A stretch of 64,000 nucleotides of DNA from VAZQ01 sp963739385 (GTDB lineage: Bacteria; Pseudomonadota; Alphaproteobacteria; Rhizobiales; Xanthobacteraceae): contig CAVUAI010000047.1 of NCBI GenBank assembly GCA_963739385.1, positions 107,638 through 171,637 on the forward strand, in the 5' to 3' direction. The notes beneath the pieces are model-generated. The model was given only the letters and a program-made list of their open reading frames with translations. It ran no database searches and was not told the DNA's origin. A program made the translations under genes and the position numbers. This document shows positions 26,666 to 36,217 of the stretch, in pieces (the stretch's first letter is position 1; the number at the start of each line of letters is the position of its first letter).

Positions 26666-28972
26666 CTACTCGTTGAGCTTGCGCATGGCGGCGCCGATGA
26701 TGTTGGAATAGTCGTCGGTCCACACCCATTGATCTGGGTCGGGCTCCTTGAGCTCCCAGTCCGGTGCCAGCGCCAGCGGTCCGAAATCCTCCTCGTTGCG
26801 CGCCACCGCGGCGACGGTGCCGGCAAACTTGTAGGGATGGATCCCGCCGTCGGGGTCGGCGCGGTCGTTGACGCGGGTGACGAGGCCGTTCGCGGCGGCG
26901 ATGCCGGCGACGACCGAGCCCAGCTCAAGATGACGATTCGACACGTGCATCACCACCAGGCCGTGCGGGCTGAGCTTCTTCAGGTAGGTCGCCATGGCTT
27001 CGCGCGTGAGCAGGTGGGTGGGGATGGCGTCGGACGAGAAGGCGTCGACCACGATGAGGTCGTAGGCGCCGTCGGGCGCTTCGGCGAGAGTCAGCCGCGC
27101 ATCGCCCAGCGTGATCGGAACATCCGGCCGGCACACCCACAGGAAGCTGAACAGAAACGGATCGCGGGCGATGCGGATCATCGCCGGGTCGATCTCGTAG
27201 TAGTGCACGGTGTCGTCCGGCTCGGCGCGGCAGGCGAGCGAGCCTGCGCCGAGCCCGATCACCGCAAAGCGGATCGGTCCGCCGACGCGCTCGCGCACCG
27301 CCTCGAACGTCTGGTCGATGGCCGACCCGTCCCAGTAATAGAACAGCAGCTCCGGCGGGCTCGACGGCGGTTGACCGTCGCGCTCGCGGATGCGCTGGCC
27401 GCCGTGCATCGTGGTCCCATGCTGCAGGATGCGGAATTGCCCGTCGCTGCTCTCCGTGATCTTGGTGACGCCGAAGAAGCTGCGCACCGACATTGCGCCC
27501 TGCTGCTCGACCATGCTGTTGTTGAGGAGGAAGATGACGGCGACGAGCGCGGCGAACGGCAACGGCGCGCGCCAGAACAGCACGGTCGCCGCCAGCATCG
27601 CGCCGAAGATCCAGTTGAAGGCGGCCTCGCCGAGCGGCTTCGGGGGCGCGAGCGTGACGACGATCACCAGCAACGCCGCGGCGGCGATCAGGCCCAGCAG
27701 GAGATAGCGCCAGCGTCGGTCCTGCGGCAGCGCGAGGCCGGGACGGCACAGCACCGCGAGCGCGATCAGGATCGGATATTCCGCCACCCAGTTGAACAGG
27801 TAGGGCGCGATCAGTCCCGCGGCGATGCCGCCGATCACGCCGCCCGCCGACATCCAGAGGTAGAAGGCGGTGAGGTATTGCGCGGCCGGCCGCGTCCGCG
27901 CCAGCTCGCCGTGGCACATCAACGCGTTGACGAAGAACACCGCGACGTGCACGGCGACCAGCCCGACGATGGTCTTGAGCGGATTGAACAGCAGCGCGTC
28001 GACGAATTCGTTGTTGGTCTTGAGCGAGTCGAACACCAGGACGGCGACGAGGACGATGATGAACAGCGGCTGGACGGCGACCACGAGCCGGTGCGGAATG
28101 AGCGGCCGGCGCGCAAACACGACCACGAAGGTCAGCAGGTAGAGCGCAAGCGGAAGCACCCAGAGCAGCGGCACCGCCGCGACGTCGGTCGAGATGTATG
28201 CTGTCACCGCGACCAGCAGGCCTGACGGCACGCCGGCCTGGGCGATCCAGAATGCCGCGTCGCGCCAGGTGGGCGGCGCAGCCGCTTCGCCGCCGGGTGC
28301 GACGGCCGGCGCCGCGGCCGGGAAGCGCCACAGCAATGCGCCGCAGCCCGCGATCAAGGCGATCAGCAGACCAAAGCCGATCGACCAGAAACGCGTCTGG
28401 TCGCCCAGCCGCACGAATGGCTCGACCACGCTCGGATAGGACACGAGCGCGAGGAAGCTCCCGACATTGCTGGCGGCATAGAGGAAATACGGGTCTTTGG
28501 CGTCCGGATGATCGGTGCGCGCGAACCAGGCCTGCAGCAACGGACTGTTGGCGGCGAGCGCAAAGAACGGCAACCCGATCGAGGCGGCGAACAGGCCGAG
28601 CAGCCAGACTGCCTCCCAGGCGGCCGGCGGCCGCTCCCATGCGGCGGCGATCGAGATCGGGAGTGCCAGCACGGCGGCCGTCATCACCGCCAGATGGATG
28701 AGGACCGACCTTTGGCCCGGCGCGTAGCGCGTGATGCAATGGGCATACGCGTAACCCGCGAGCAGCGCGGTCTGGAAGAATACGACCGCCACCGACCACA
28801 CCGCCGGCGCGCCGCCGAAGCGCGGCAGCACCATCTTGGTGAACATCGGCTGCACCAGGAACAGGAGCGCGGCGCTGACGAAGATCGCGGCGGTGAAGGT
28901 CGCAAGCAGCAATGTGCGTCTTGCCGTCGCGCCTTGCACCCGGTCACTGGCCGGCAGGTCGGATATTCCCAT
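26666..28972 (-). CDS. membrane-fused spermidine-synthase-like protein
   Basis: The product has 768 residues. The N-terminal two thirds hold a dozen or more hydrophobic segments (FTAAIFVSAALLFLVQPMF onward). The C-terminal 230 residues are a Rossmann methyltransferase-like spermidine synthase fold: RFAVIGLGAGSLACRAEPDD, VHYYEIDPAMIRIARD, DLIVVDAFSSDAIPTHLLTREAM and LVVMHVSNRHLEL. Such fused proteins are common in alphaproteobacteria; polyamine synthesis has not been established for most. The cytosolic domain keeps the D-rich acceptor loop region but substrate residues cannot be judged here. Confidence 0.88.
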   Translation of the reverse strand: MGISDLPASDRVQGATARRTLLLATFTAAIFVSAALLFLVQPMFTKMVLPRFGGAPAVWSVAVVFFQTALLAGYAYAHCITRYAPGQRSVLIHLAVMTAAVLALPISIAAAWERPPAAWEAVWLLGLFAASIGLPFFALAANSPLLQAWFARTDHPDAKDPYFLYAASNVGSFLALVSYPSVVEPFVRLGDQTRFWSIGFGLLIALIAGCGALLWRFPAAAPAVAPGGEAAAPPTWRDAAFWIAQAGVPSGLLVAVTAYISTDVAAVPLLWVLPLALYLLTFVVVFARRPLIPHRLVVAVQPLFIIVLVAVLVFDSLKTNNEFVDALLFNPLKTIVGLVAVHVAVFFVNALMCHGELARTRPAAQYLTAFYLWMSAGGVIGGIAAGLIAPYLFNWVAEYPILIALAVLCRPGLALPQDRRWRYLLLGLIAAAALLVIVVTLAPPKPLGEAAFNWIFGAMLAATVLFWRAPLPFAALVAVIFLLNNSMVEQQGAMSVRSFFGVTKITESSDGQFRILQHGTTMHGGQRIRERDGQPPSSPPELLFYYWDGSAIDQTFEAVRERVGGPIRFAVIGLGAGSLACRAEPDDTVHYYEIDPAMIRIARDPFLFSFLWVCRPDVPITLGDARLTLAEAPDGAYDLIVVDAFSSDAIPTHLLTREAMATYLKKLSPHGLVVMHVSNRHLELGSVVAGIAAANGLVTRVNDRADPDGGIHPYKFAGTVAAVARNEEDFGPLALAPDWELKEPDPDQWVWTDDYSNIIGAAMRKLNE

Positions 28973-29375
28973 GCGCTAAGTTCCCGATTCCGACGTTCGC
29001 AAGCACTCGCGGTACACTCTTATGCGAGCTTCGCAATCGAAGGACATCAGATTAGGGCGTGTACTCATCGGCGCGCAGATCGGAGGTCCGCTTGGGGTGG
29101 AATCGAAAGGGATTTGCTCAGGCTGAGTTCTTCCGGTTTGACCCATTTGAGACATGTGCCCGAGTATGAGACCCGATTTCTAGGGCGCGAGAAATGGGCT
29201 AGATTTCGGCCTAGCGGCCTCGCAGCGGGATATGCCGAAATCGTCGCTGAGAAGCGGGCAGCGAGCGTGCCGTCGGCGGGCATCATACTTCAGCAAGGCC
29301 TTCCTCCTGCTGGCTTCCACATCCATGCCACGCATTGCGTGCGCAGTGACGCACTCACGTCGAGGGAGCTATGCG
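28973..29375. other. intergenic region between divergent genes
   Basis: The 403 bases separate the spermidine-synthase-like gene and an MBL-fold gene. They hold the degenerate palindrome at 28976-29050 and a GGTTTGACCCATTTGAGACA segment at 29134-29153 that recurs in similar form near 63426. No convincing short gene was seen. Promoters for both flanking genes must lie here. Confidence 0.4.
28976..29050. repeat. degenerate CTAG-type palindrome
   Basis: CTAAGTTCCCGATTCCGACG then TTCGCAAGCAC on the left, and TGCGAGCTTCGCAATCGAAG then GACATCAG on the right, match the CTAGTGTCCCG...GATTCCGAAGTTCGC palindrome of the 19.4 kb insert, with scattered changes in both arms. It lies directly upstream of the spermidine-synthase-like gene start. 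Confidence 0.65.
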
Positions 29376-30428
29376 ATGACCCGGCATGTCCTTTTCAATA
29401 TTGCTGCGCTGATGGTTTCAGCGGCAGCGATTGGCGCCTCCCCGGCACACGCGCAGTCGAGCCCAGGGCAGATCACGGTTCTTTATGACGCCTTCGGCAA
29501 GACCTCAACGATGAAGAAAGACTGGGGATTTTCCGCGTTCATCGAGTATGGCGGCAAGCGTATCCTGTTTGATACCGGCAACAATGCGGAGATCTTCGCG
29601 CACAATGTCCAGGCCAAGGGGATCGACCTCCGGCAGCTGGATTTCGCGGTGATCTCCCATCGCCACGGCGACCACACCAGCGGCTTAAATCATCTCTTGA
29701 AGGTCAACCCCGCCGCGAAGATCTATGCCCCGCAGGAAAACTTCGGCGTGTTCGGCGCGGCTTTGCCGGGCACTTTTTACCGGCGCAACGAGTCCCTTCC
29801 TTCGGAAATGCGCTATTTCGACGGGAGACCGCCCGAGACACTTCGTTTCGGCAGCCCGTGGCCTGAAAGCAATTTCACCTGGATAACGAAAACGACCGAA
29901 GTTGCGCCCGGATTCCATTTGATCCTGCTGAATGGGACTTGGGGCGTCGACCTCGAGGTGAAGGAAATCTCGTTGGCGATCGACACGCCCGACGGGATTG
30001 TTCTCGTTGTCGGGTGCAGTCATCCAACAATTGAAAAGATCGTGGAGGTGGCCAAGAGTACGTTCAACAAGCCGATACTTCTGGTCTTGGGCGGCACTCA
30101 TTTATTGCCCGCGAATGACGCCCAGATCAGCAGCACAGCGGTCTCCCTGCGTGACACCTTGAGTGTGCGCTATCTCGCTCCGGTTCACTGCACCGGCGAG
30201 CCGGCCTTCGCCATTCTGAAAGAGACGTTCGGTGACCGCTACATTTATGCCGGCCTCGGCACGACGGTCTTGTTGGGGTCGAAGGTTACCGTGAAAGCGG
30301 AAGCTGGACAGCCGAACAAAAAAGCAATGGACGAGGAGGACTTGCGAAGCTACCACGAAGCAATGATGCGCGGTCCCTTGCGCGCTTTGCTCGGGGGAGA
30401 CAGGCGTCTGGCACGAGCGCAGCAATAA
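29376..30428 (+). CDS. exported metallo-beta-lactamase-fold hydrolase (COG1237-like)
   Basis: The product has 350 residues from ATG 29376, after CGAGGGAGCT. The signal peptide ends near SPAHAQS. The MBL motif is VISHRHGDHTSGL, with IEYGGKRILFDTGNN before it, VVGCSHPTIEKIV and LVLGGTHLL later, and the HC in LAPVHCTGE. This pattern resembles the COG1237 group that includes a methanopterin-pathway synthase-like family; the substrate is unknown. It differs from the two MBL paralogs at 33 and 36 kb. Confidence 0.85.
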   Translation: MTRHVLFNIAALMVSAAAIGASPAHAQSSPGQITVLYDAFGKTSTMKKDWGFSAFIEYGGKRILFDTGNNAEIFAHNVQAKGIDLRQLDFAVISHRHGDHTSGLNHLLKVNPAAKIYAPQENFGVFGAALPGTFYRRNESLPSEMRYFDGRPPETLRFGSPWPESNFTWITKTTEVAPGFHLILLNGTWGVDLEVKEISLAIDTPDGIVLVVGCSHPTIEKIVEVAKSTFNKPILLVLGGTHLLPANDAQISSTAVSLRDTLSVRYLAPVHCTGEPAFAILKETFGDRYIYAGLGTTVLLGSKVTVKAEAGQPNKKAMDEEDLRSYHEAMMRGPLRALLGGDRRLARAQQ

Positions 30429-30572
30429 CTGTTCGCTGCCTCCCAGTTCGAAAAACGGCGCCTGCGCAACGCGAGGACAGTTCGCTCACGCTTAAAGGGC
30501 CGGCCATCATCCGAAGGCGGGAGCTGTGAGCGGATGCCGGTTGACTTGTAAACACCAGCGCAGGAGTGCGCC

Positions 30573-31091
30573 ATGAAGGTAATTATGATCATTGCAGTAT
30601 CGCTCGCCGTCTTGGGTAGCATGGCCCTTGCGGCGCAGGACAGGTTCACGCTGAAAGTGCCGAACGGGCCCGCATTTTCCGACTTCAGAGGATACGAAAA
30701 CTGGCAGAACGTCGCAGTCAGTCAGACCGAAAATGGGTTGAAGATCATTGCAGCAAATACCGCGATGACAAACGCATATCGGAACGGCGTCCCCGGCAAT
30801 GGCAAGCAGTTTCCCGAGGGCTCCAAGATTGTGAAGATCGAGTGGTCCGCAAAAAAGAGCCCTGAGTCCCCCTATTTCGTCATGGTGCCGGACACTCTTA
30901 AATCGGTTTCGTTCATCGAGAAGGATACCAAGAGATTCCGGGACTCGGGCGGATGGGGATACGCCCAGTTTCACTACGACGCAGCGTCCGACACGTTTAC
31001 TCCCTTCGGAAACGACGCCGCATGCGGCTACGCATGCCACACGGCTGTAAAAGCAAAAGACTACATTTTCACGGCCTATCCCCGGAGGTGA
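30573..31091 (+). CDS. cytochrome P460-family protein
   Basis: The product has 172 residues with a signal peptide (MKVIMIIAVSLAVLGSMALA). The P460 domain shows FRGYENWQNVAVSQTENGLK, GKQFPEGSKIVKIEW and RFRDSGGWGYAQFHYD. The C-terminal heme motif is CGYACH, followed by HTAVKAKDYIFTAYPRR. Cytochromes P460 carry a lysine-crosslinked heme and oxidise hydroxylamine; many relatives are uncharacterised. Periplasmic location is expected. It stands alone, without nitrification genes. Confidence 0.88.
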   Translation: MKVIMIIAVSLAVLGSMALAAQDRFTLKVPNGPAFSDFRGYENWQNVAVSQTENGLKIIAANTAMTNAYRNGVPGNGKQFPEGSKIVKIEWSAKKSPESPYFVMVPDTLKSVSFIEKDTKRFRDSGGWGYAQFHYDAASDTFTPFGNDAACGYACHTAVKAKDYIFTAYPRR

Positions 31092-31295
31092 CGGGGAAGG
31101 AGCCGCTTCACGAGCAAGATCATCATCATCGCCCGGTGCGCCAACGCCACCGGTCGCTGGACTTCCGACAATGTCGCTTATTGACACTTCCCGGTGCTGG
31201 GGAAAAGTTCGACTTAAGTCCGCAAGGTGAGCCAAAGCGGAGATTTGATCAGGATGCTCTCGCAAGCGTCGCGTTCAGCAAGGAGCGCTGCAATC

Positions 31296-32921
31296 ATGAT
31301 CGCGATAAGCCGGAGGAAGGTCGTCGCACGGGCCGGTTCGGCCGGAATGTCAGGAGCTTTTTGCCATGTCAGGGAGGTCGTGCTTTCGCTCCTGCTGGCC
31401 GCCGTGCCTTTCGGCGTGTACCTACCGAATATGACGCAGGCCGAGGAACTGTCTAAATCCGCTGCGCCGCCTATCGAGGCGCGCGTCCGGGCGTTGATCC
31501 CCGAGCTCGAGGCGTACATCCAGAGCGGGATGAAGGCATTCGATGCGCCCGGGCTCGCCATCGGCATCGTGACAGGCGACCGGCTGTTCTACGCCAGGGG
31601 CTTTGGCGTGCGCAGCAGGACGAGCGGCGCACCGGTCAATAGCCGCACCGTGTTTCAGATCGGCTCCGTCACCAAGGGGTTTCTCGCCGCCACCCTCGCA
31701 ATCGCGGTTGACCGCGGCAAGCTTCATTGGGACGACCGTGTCGTCGATCTCGATCCGGATTTTCAGCTCAAGGACCCGTGGGTAACGCGCGAGTTTCGCG
31801 TGTTCGATCTCATGGCGCAGCGCTCGGGCCTGCCGCCCTACGCCAACGACATCGTTGGAATCCTGGGCGCCGGCGAAGCCGCGATGATCCGTTCGTTGCG
31901 CCACGTCGAGCCGGTGTCGAGCTTCCGCTCCACCTTCGCCTACACCAACATCACCCATCTGGAGGCCGGCCGCATCGTCGCGCGGCTGGCGGGCGAGCCG
32001 GATTGGAACGCCGTGCTTGCGCGGGAATTGCTCGAGCCGCTGGGGATGAAGGACAGCTCCTACAGCGCCGACGCCATCGCGGCTGCGGCCAATCACGCGC
32101 AAGGTTACCGCTGGACGCCCGCCGGCACGATCGAGGTCCCGTTCACAGCATCCCCCTACATGTTCGGCGGGGCCGGCGACATCAATTCCAGCGTGGAGGA
32201 CATGGCCCGCTGGGTCCGCCTGCTGCTTGCGAACGGCACGTTCGAGGGACGCCGCATCGTCTCGCCGGAAAATCTCGCGGTCACGCGCACCGCGCGCGTG
32301 GCGATGAGCGACAAGATGGTCTACGCCAACGGTTGGATCGTCACGCAGACGCCGAACGGCAACATCGTTTGGCACAACGGCGGAACCGACGGCTTTGGGG
32401 CCATGATCGCCGTGTCGCTCGACAAGGATGTCGGCGTCATCGTGCTGGCCAACGAAGCAAACCAGGGCTTCCCCGACGCCGTCGGCCTCTGGACGCTCGA
32501 CCGGCTGTTGGACAACCCGGTGGTCGACCACGCCGCCGCTGCGCTCAAGACGGTAACGGCAAAGTTTGCCGACATGGACAGGATGTTTGCCAGGCCGCCC
32601 AATCCGCGGCCGTTTCCGCCGCCCGCGCCGCTCGCCGGCAGTTTCGTCAACCCGAGTTTCGGCAAGGCCGCGTTGCGGCTGGATGGCGAGGCGCTGGTGC
32701 TGGCCCTCGAGGAGTCCGGTTGCCAGCTCAAGCTCGAGCCCTGGGATGGTGACGTCTTCACGGTCCGCGTCGTCCCGTCCGGCCGGTTCGCCGCCTTGGT
32801 CGAGAATATCGGCCCGCGGCCGATCGGCTTCGTGCAGCTGCAGATCGGCAAGGAAGGCCGGCTCACCTTGCTCCGGCTGTCCTTTGAGGACGGACAGGCC
32901 TACGAATTCCGCCGCGAGTAG
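31296..32921 (+). CDS. beta-lactamase-family serine hydrolase
   Basis: The product has 541 residues from ATG 31296, ten bases after AAGGAG. A signal or anchor segment is seen (VVLSLLLAAVPFGVYLPN). Class C-like motifs: SxxK as GSVTKGF, YxN as YTNITH, and HNGGTDG in place of KTG. GLPPYANDIVG and YMFGGAGDINSSVEDMARW are typical of the esterase/DD-peptidase-like subgroup. A C-terminal beta domain of about 120 residues (DUF3471-like) follows. Substrate unknown; probably periplasmic. Confidence 0.88.
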   Translation: MIAISRRKVVARAGSAGMSGAFCHVREVVLSLLLAAVPFGVYLPNMTQAEELSKSAAPPIEARVRALIPELEAYIQSGMKAFDAPGLAIGIVTGDRLFYARGFGVRSRTSGAPVNSRTVFQIGSVTKGFLAATLAIAVDRGKLHWDDRVVDLDPDFQLKDPWVTREFRVFDLMAQRSGLPPYANDIVGILGAGEAAMIRSLRHVEPVSSFRSTFAYTNITHLEAGRIVARLAGEPDWNAVLARELLEPLGMKDSSYSADAIAAAANHAQGYRWTPAGTIEVPFTASPYMFGGAGDINSSVEDMARWVRLLLANGTFEGRRIVSPENLAVTRTARVAMSDKMVYANGWIVTQTPNGNIVWHNGGTDGFGAMIAVSLDKDVGVIVLANEANQGFPDAVGLWTLDRLLDNPVVDHAAAALKTVTAKFADMDRMFARPPNPRPFPPPAPLAGSFVNPSFGKAALRLDGEALVLALEESGCQLKLEPWDGDVFTVRVVPSGRFAALVENIGPRPIGFVQLQIGKEGRLTLLRLSFEDGQAYEFRRE

Positions 32922-33094
32922 AAATTTCGCCCGATGCGGCCGCGAGCGGAATAGACCACCGGTCCACGTGTTCACCACGACGTGAGTGCGGCGTCCCGCC
33001 CATTCTCAATCCGCGGCGTTGGCGCTAGCATTCGCACCATTCACGCAGCCCCGACAACAACGCATCAAGCGGGGCGTTTCAGAGGGAGAACCCG

Positions 33095-34087
33095 ATGCCT
33101 CAACTCACCCGCCGCGCCGTCGTTGCGGGCGCCACCGCCGCGGCCGCCCTGTCTCCGGTCATGAGCTTGCCGTCCGCGCGGGCGGCCGCGCCGCTGTCCG
33201 GCAAGCAGGCGCCCGGTTTTTATCGCTACAAGGTCGGCAGCCACGAGATCACGGTGGTGACCGACGGCTCCAGCACCTTCCCGCTGTCTGACACCTTCGT
33301 CACCAATACCAAGAAGGACGAGGTCAACGCCGCGCTCGCCGCCGCGCACCTGCAAAAGGACCAGATGACGATCCCGTATTCGCCGGTGGTGGTGAATACC
33401 GGCGCGAAGCTCGTCGCCATCGATACCGGCACCGGCGAGGCGAATTTCGAGCGCAGCAAGGGCACCGCCGGCCAGTATCATTCTAACCTGCGGGCGTCGG
33501 GGATCGACCGCAATGTCGTCGACATCGTGCTGATCTCGCATTTCCACGCCGACCACATCAACGGCCTGCTCACCCCCGACAACAAGCCCGCCTTCGCCAA
33601 TGCCGAGATTCTGGTCCCGGCGGGTGAATGGAAATACTTCATGGACGACGGCGAGATGAACCGCCAGACCACCGAGCGCATGAAGGGTGTGTTCAGCAAT
33701 GCCCGCCGGGTGTTCGACGCGCTCGGCCGCAAGGTCACACCCTATGAAGCCGGCAAGGAAGTGGCCCCCGGCATCACGCCGGTCGCAACCAACGGTCACA
33801 CGCCCGGCCACATGTCGCACCTCGTCACCTCGGGCGCGAGCAAGGTCTACGTCCAGGCCGACGTCACCAACACGCCGATGCTGTTCGCGCGCAATCCCGG
33901 CTGGCACATATTCTTCGACCAGGATCCCAACATGGCCGAAGCCACGCGTCGCAAGGTCTACGACATGCTGGTGGCCGAGAAGATGCTGGTGCAGGGTTTC
34001 CACTATCCGTTCCCGGCGCTGGCCTATGTGGAGAAGAGCGTGTCGGGCTATCGCGAGATTTCGGTGCCATGGAATCCCGTGATCTGA
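33095..34087 (+). CDS. Tat-exported MBL-fold hydrolase, paralog A
   Basis: The product has 330 residues. The N-terminus LTRRAVVAGATAAAAL looks like a twin-arginine leader. The metal motif is LISHFHADHINGLL, with NTGAKLVAIDTGTG before it and TNGHTPGHMSHLV and VQADVT after. It is strongly similar along its length to the gene at 36218, including YKVG..EITVVTDG and the C-terminal ATRRKVYDMLVAEKMLVQGF. The start follows GAGGGAGAAC. A strong terminator follows the stop. Confidence 0.88.
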   Translation: MPQLTRRAVVAGATAAAALSPVMSLPSARAAAPLSGKQAPGFYRYKVGSHEITVVTDGSSTFPLSDTFVTNTKKDEVNAALAAAHLQKDQMTIPYSPVVVNTGAKLVAIDTGTGEANFERSKGTAGQYHSNLRASGIDRNVVDIVLISHFHADHINGLLTPDNKPAFANAEILVPAGEWKYFMDDGEMNRQTTERMKGVFSNARRVFDALGRKVTPYEAGKEVAPGITPVATNGHTPGHMSHLVTSGASKVYVQADVTNTPMLFARNPGWHIFFDQDPNMAEATRRKVYDMLVAEKMLVQGFHYPFPALAYVEKSVSGYREISVPWNPVI

Positions 34088-34108
34088 CGCGTCGTCAGCT
34101 GCCATGGA

Positions 34109-34133
34109 GGCCGCCGCTATGGCGGCCTTTTTT
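34109..34133 (+). terminator. intrinsic terminator after MBL paralog A
   Basis: A perfect 7-base stem GGCCGCC / GGCGGCC around a GCTAT loop is followed at once by six T residues (34128-34133). It lies 21 bases after the MBL stop. It ends the plus-strand transcript before the convergent SDR gene. Confidence 0.9.
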
Positions 34134-34156
34134 GCCCGGAGGCCACTCGGACAGGA

Positions 34157-34903
34157 TCAGTTAGCGGTTTTGCCGCCGTCGACGTTGAGGATGTGGCCGG
34201 TGATGAATGAAGCTTCGTCCGACGCGATGAAGACGATCGCGTTGGCAAGTTCCTCGGAGAGGCCGAGGCGACCCATCGGAACACCCGTCACCAGAGCCGC
34301 CTTGTTCTCCGGCGTGCGCGTAAAACGGGTCAACATGCCAGTGTCCGTAGGACCAGGCGCCACGCCGTTCACACGGATTCCCGACTTGGCGATCTCGAGC
34401 GCCACCGACTTGGTGATGCCTTCGACGGCGTGCTTGCTGCCGACATAGATAGAGGCCCCCGCCGCGCCCTCGTGCCCGTAGGTCGAGGAGATATTGATAA
34501 TGCTGCCGCTGCCCTGTCCTTGCATGACGCGCACTTCGTGCTTCATGCTCAGGATCACGCCGAGAACATTTGTGTCGAAGGTCGCGGCATAGCTTTCCGC
34601 GGTCTGGTCCGTGATCGGACCAACCCGGCCTTCGGTGCCGGCATTGTTCACCGCGACATCGAGACGGCCAAATCGTGCGACGGTCTGGTCGACCAGAGCG
34701 CGGACGTCGTCGTCCTTGCGGACATCGGCGTTGATGAACTCGGCCTCCGAACCGAAAGAGCGCAGCTCCTGGACGAATGCCTTGCCGGCCTCATCATGCC
34801 GACCGGCAACGACCACCTTCGCGCCCTTCTTGGCGAAGGCGACGGCGGCGGCGCGCCCGATGCCGGTGAGGCCACCGGTGATCAAGACTACTGGGTTGCT
34901 CAT
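34157..34903 (-). CDS. short-chain dehydrogenase/reductase
   Basis: The product has 248 residues. The cofactor motif is VLITGGLTGIGRAAA (TGxxxGIG), with NNAG at about residue 85, the catalytic Ser in INISSTYG, and YVGSKHA (YxxxK). It ends TGHILNVDGGKTAN as in classical FabG-like SDRs. The start is ATG 34903. It is divergent from the LysR gene at 35092, so that regulator probably controls it. Substrate unknown. Confidence 0.92.
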   Translation of the reverse strand: MSNPVVLITGGLTGIGRAAAVAFAKKGAKVVVAGRHDEAGKAFVQELRSFGSEAEFINADVRKDDDVRALVDQTVARFGRLDVAVNNAGTEGRVGPITDQTAESYAATFDTNVLGVILSMKHEVRVMQGQGSGSIINISSTYGHEGAAGASIYVGSKHAVEGITKSVALEIAKSGIRVNGVAPGPTDTGMLTRFTRTPENKAALVTGVPMGRLGLSEELANAIVFIASDEASFITGHILNVDGGKTAN

Positions 34904-35091
34904 ATTCCGATCCTTGCAATTTGCTCCGGCCCTACCGGCAGAGCATGGCCAAATGCATCTCTGACAGCGCTTTAGAGACCGCCGATTATTCCCGCGCATA
35001 TTGCCGTTGAAGTCGTATTTGGGCGCCCCTGGTGCCCTCGGAAAAGACTTTGTAAGCTGGGGGACATGCCTCGCAGGTATGGAAGGTCGCC

Positions 35092-36003
35092 ATGGAGCTA
35101 CGCCACCTTCGCTATTTCGTCGCGGTCGCGGAGGCGGGAAGCCTGACAGTCGCGGCCGGAAAGAAGCTGCACACGGCGCAGCCTTCGCTGAGCCGTCAAA
35201 TCCGCGATCTCGAATACGAGGTCGGCGTTCCGCTGATGAATCGAAGCGTGCACGGTATCGAATTAACCGCCGCCGGCCGCGCCTTCCTCGACCATGCACG
35301 GTTGGCGCTTACTCAGGCAGAGGCAGCGGCGGACGCGGCGCGCCGCGCCGCGCAACGTACCAAACCGACTTTCGCCATGGGCTTCCAAACCGGGCAGGAA
35401 GTCGATTGGCTGCCTCGGGCCACAAACGTCCTTCGCGACGAATTGCTCAATATCGAAATCAGGGTTTCAAGCGACCACTCGACAACCCTCGCAGACGACC
35501 TGCAGCGCGGGACGCTTGACATCGCTTTCCTGCGCCGGGAACAGAGACCCGATCTCGAATACAATATCGTTGCGAAGGAGCCGCTTGTCGTGATCCTGCC
35601 GAGCGATCATGCGCTCGCCAGGCACAAGGCCATCGATCCGCACGATCTTGTCGGTGAGACCTTTATCGGGATATCGGAAATCCCGCGTGTGCTGCGTGCT
35701 GTTATAAATGCTTATCTGAGGCGAACCGGCATCGAGCTCGCGCCGCATCTCGAGGTCGATAATTTTGCGATGGCCATTTCGCTGGTGGCATCAACCCGCG
35801 GTGTGGCTCTGCTGCCCGCGTCCGCAGAGAATTTCTTGACTCGGTCTGTCCTTGTTCGCCCGCTGAAAGGCGAGACGCCGACCATCGATTTGGTCATCGG
35901 ATATCACAGGGCCAATACCTCCCCAATTCTGAAAACTTTCCTCTCGAAAATTGATGACTTGACCGCCCGAACATCGAGCAAGGCTCGGGATCTCCGAACT
36001 TGA
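35092..36003 (+). CDS. LysR-family transcriptional regulator
   Basis: The product has 303 residues. The N-terminal winged helix reads MELRHLRYFVAVAEAGSLTV, then LHTAQPSLSRQIRDLEYEVG. The effector domain follows (DIAFLRREQRPDLEYNIVAKEPLVVILPSDH). It is close to the CatR/BenM-like subgroup by the HLRYFVAVAE opening. The start follows GGAAGGTC. The divergent SDR gene is the probable target. Its C-terminal end runs close to repeat-like sequence at 36081-36107. Confidence 0.93.
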   Translation: MELRHLRYFVAVAEAGSLTVAAGKKLHTAQPSLSRQIRDLEYEVGVPLMNRSVHGIELTAAGRAFLDHARLALTQAEAAADAARRAAQRTKPTFAMGFQTGQEVDWLPRATNVLRDELLNIEIRVSSDHSTTLADDLQRGTLDIAFLRREQRPDLEYNIVAKEPLVVILPSDHALARHKAIDPHDLVGETFIGISEIPRVLRAVINAYLRRTGIELAPHLEVDNFAMAISLVASTRGVALLPASAENFLTRSVLVRPLKGETPTIDLVIGYHRANTSPILKTFLSKIDDLTARTSSKARDLRT

Positions 36004-36217
36004 ATCGGGCCGCTTCGCCGCGATGACGGAAGCGTGCAGGCCGGGGCAGCGAGGCCTGCTCCCCTGGTCCGGATCGTATGTTTCCGGTTGCCCCCGATTG
36101 CGGACATTTTGAGATCAGGGCTATGCTCCGCGCTTGTGAACTCACGTCTGAAATCCGCACTGCCTGCCACCACAGAAGCCTGCAACGAGAAAAAGCGACA
36201 CGGAGAGGAGAAACGCC

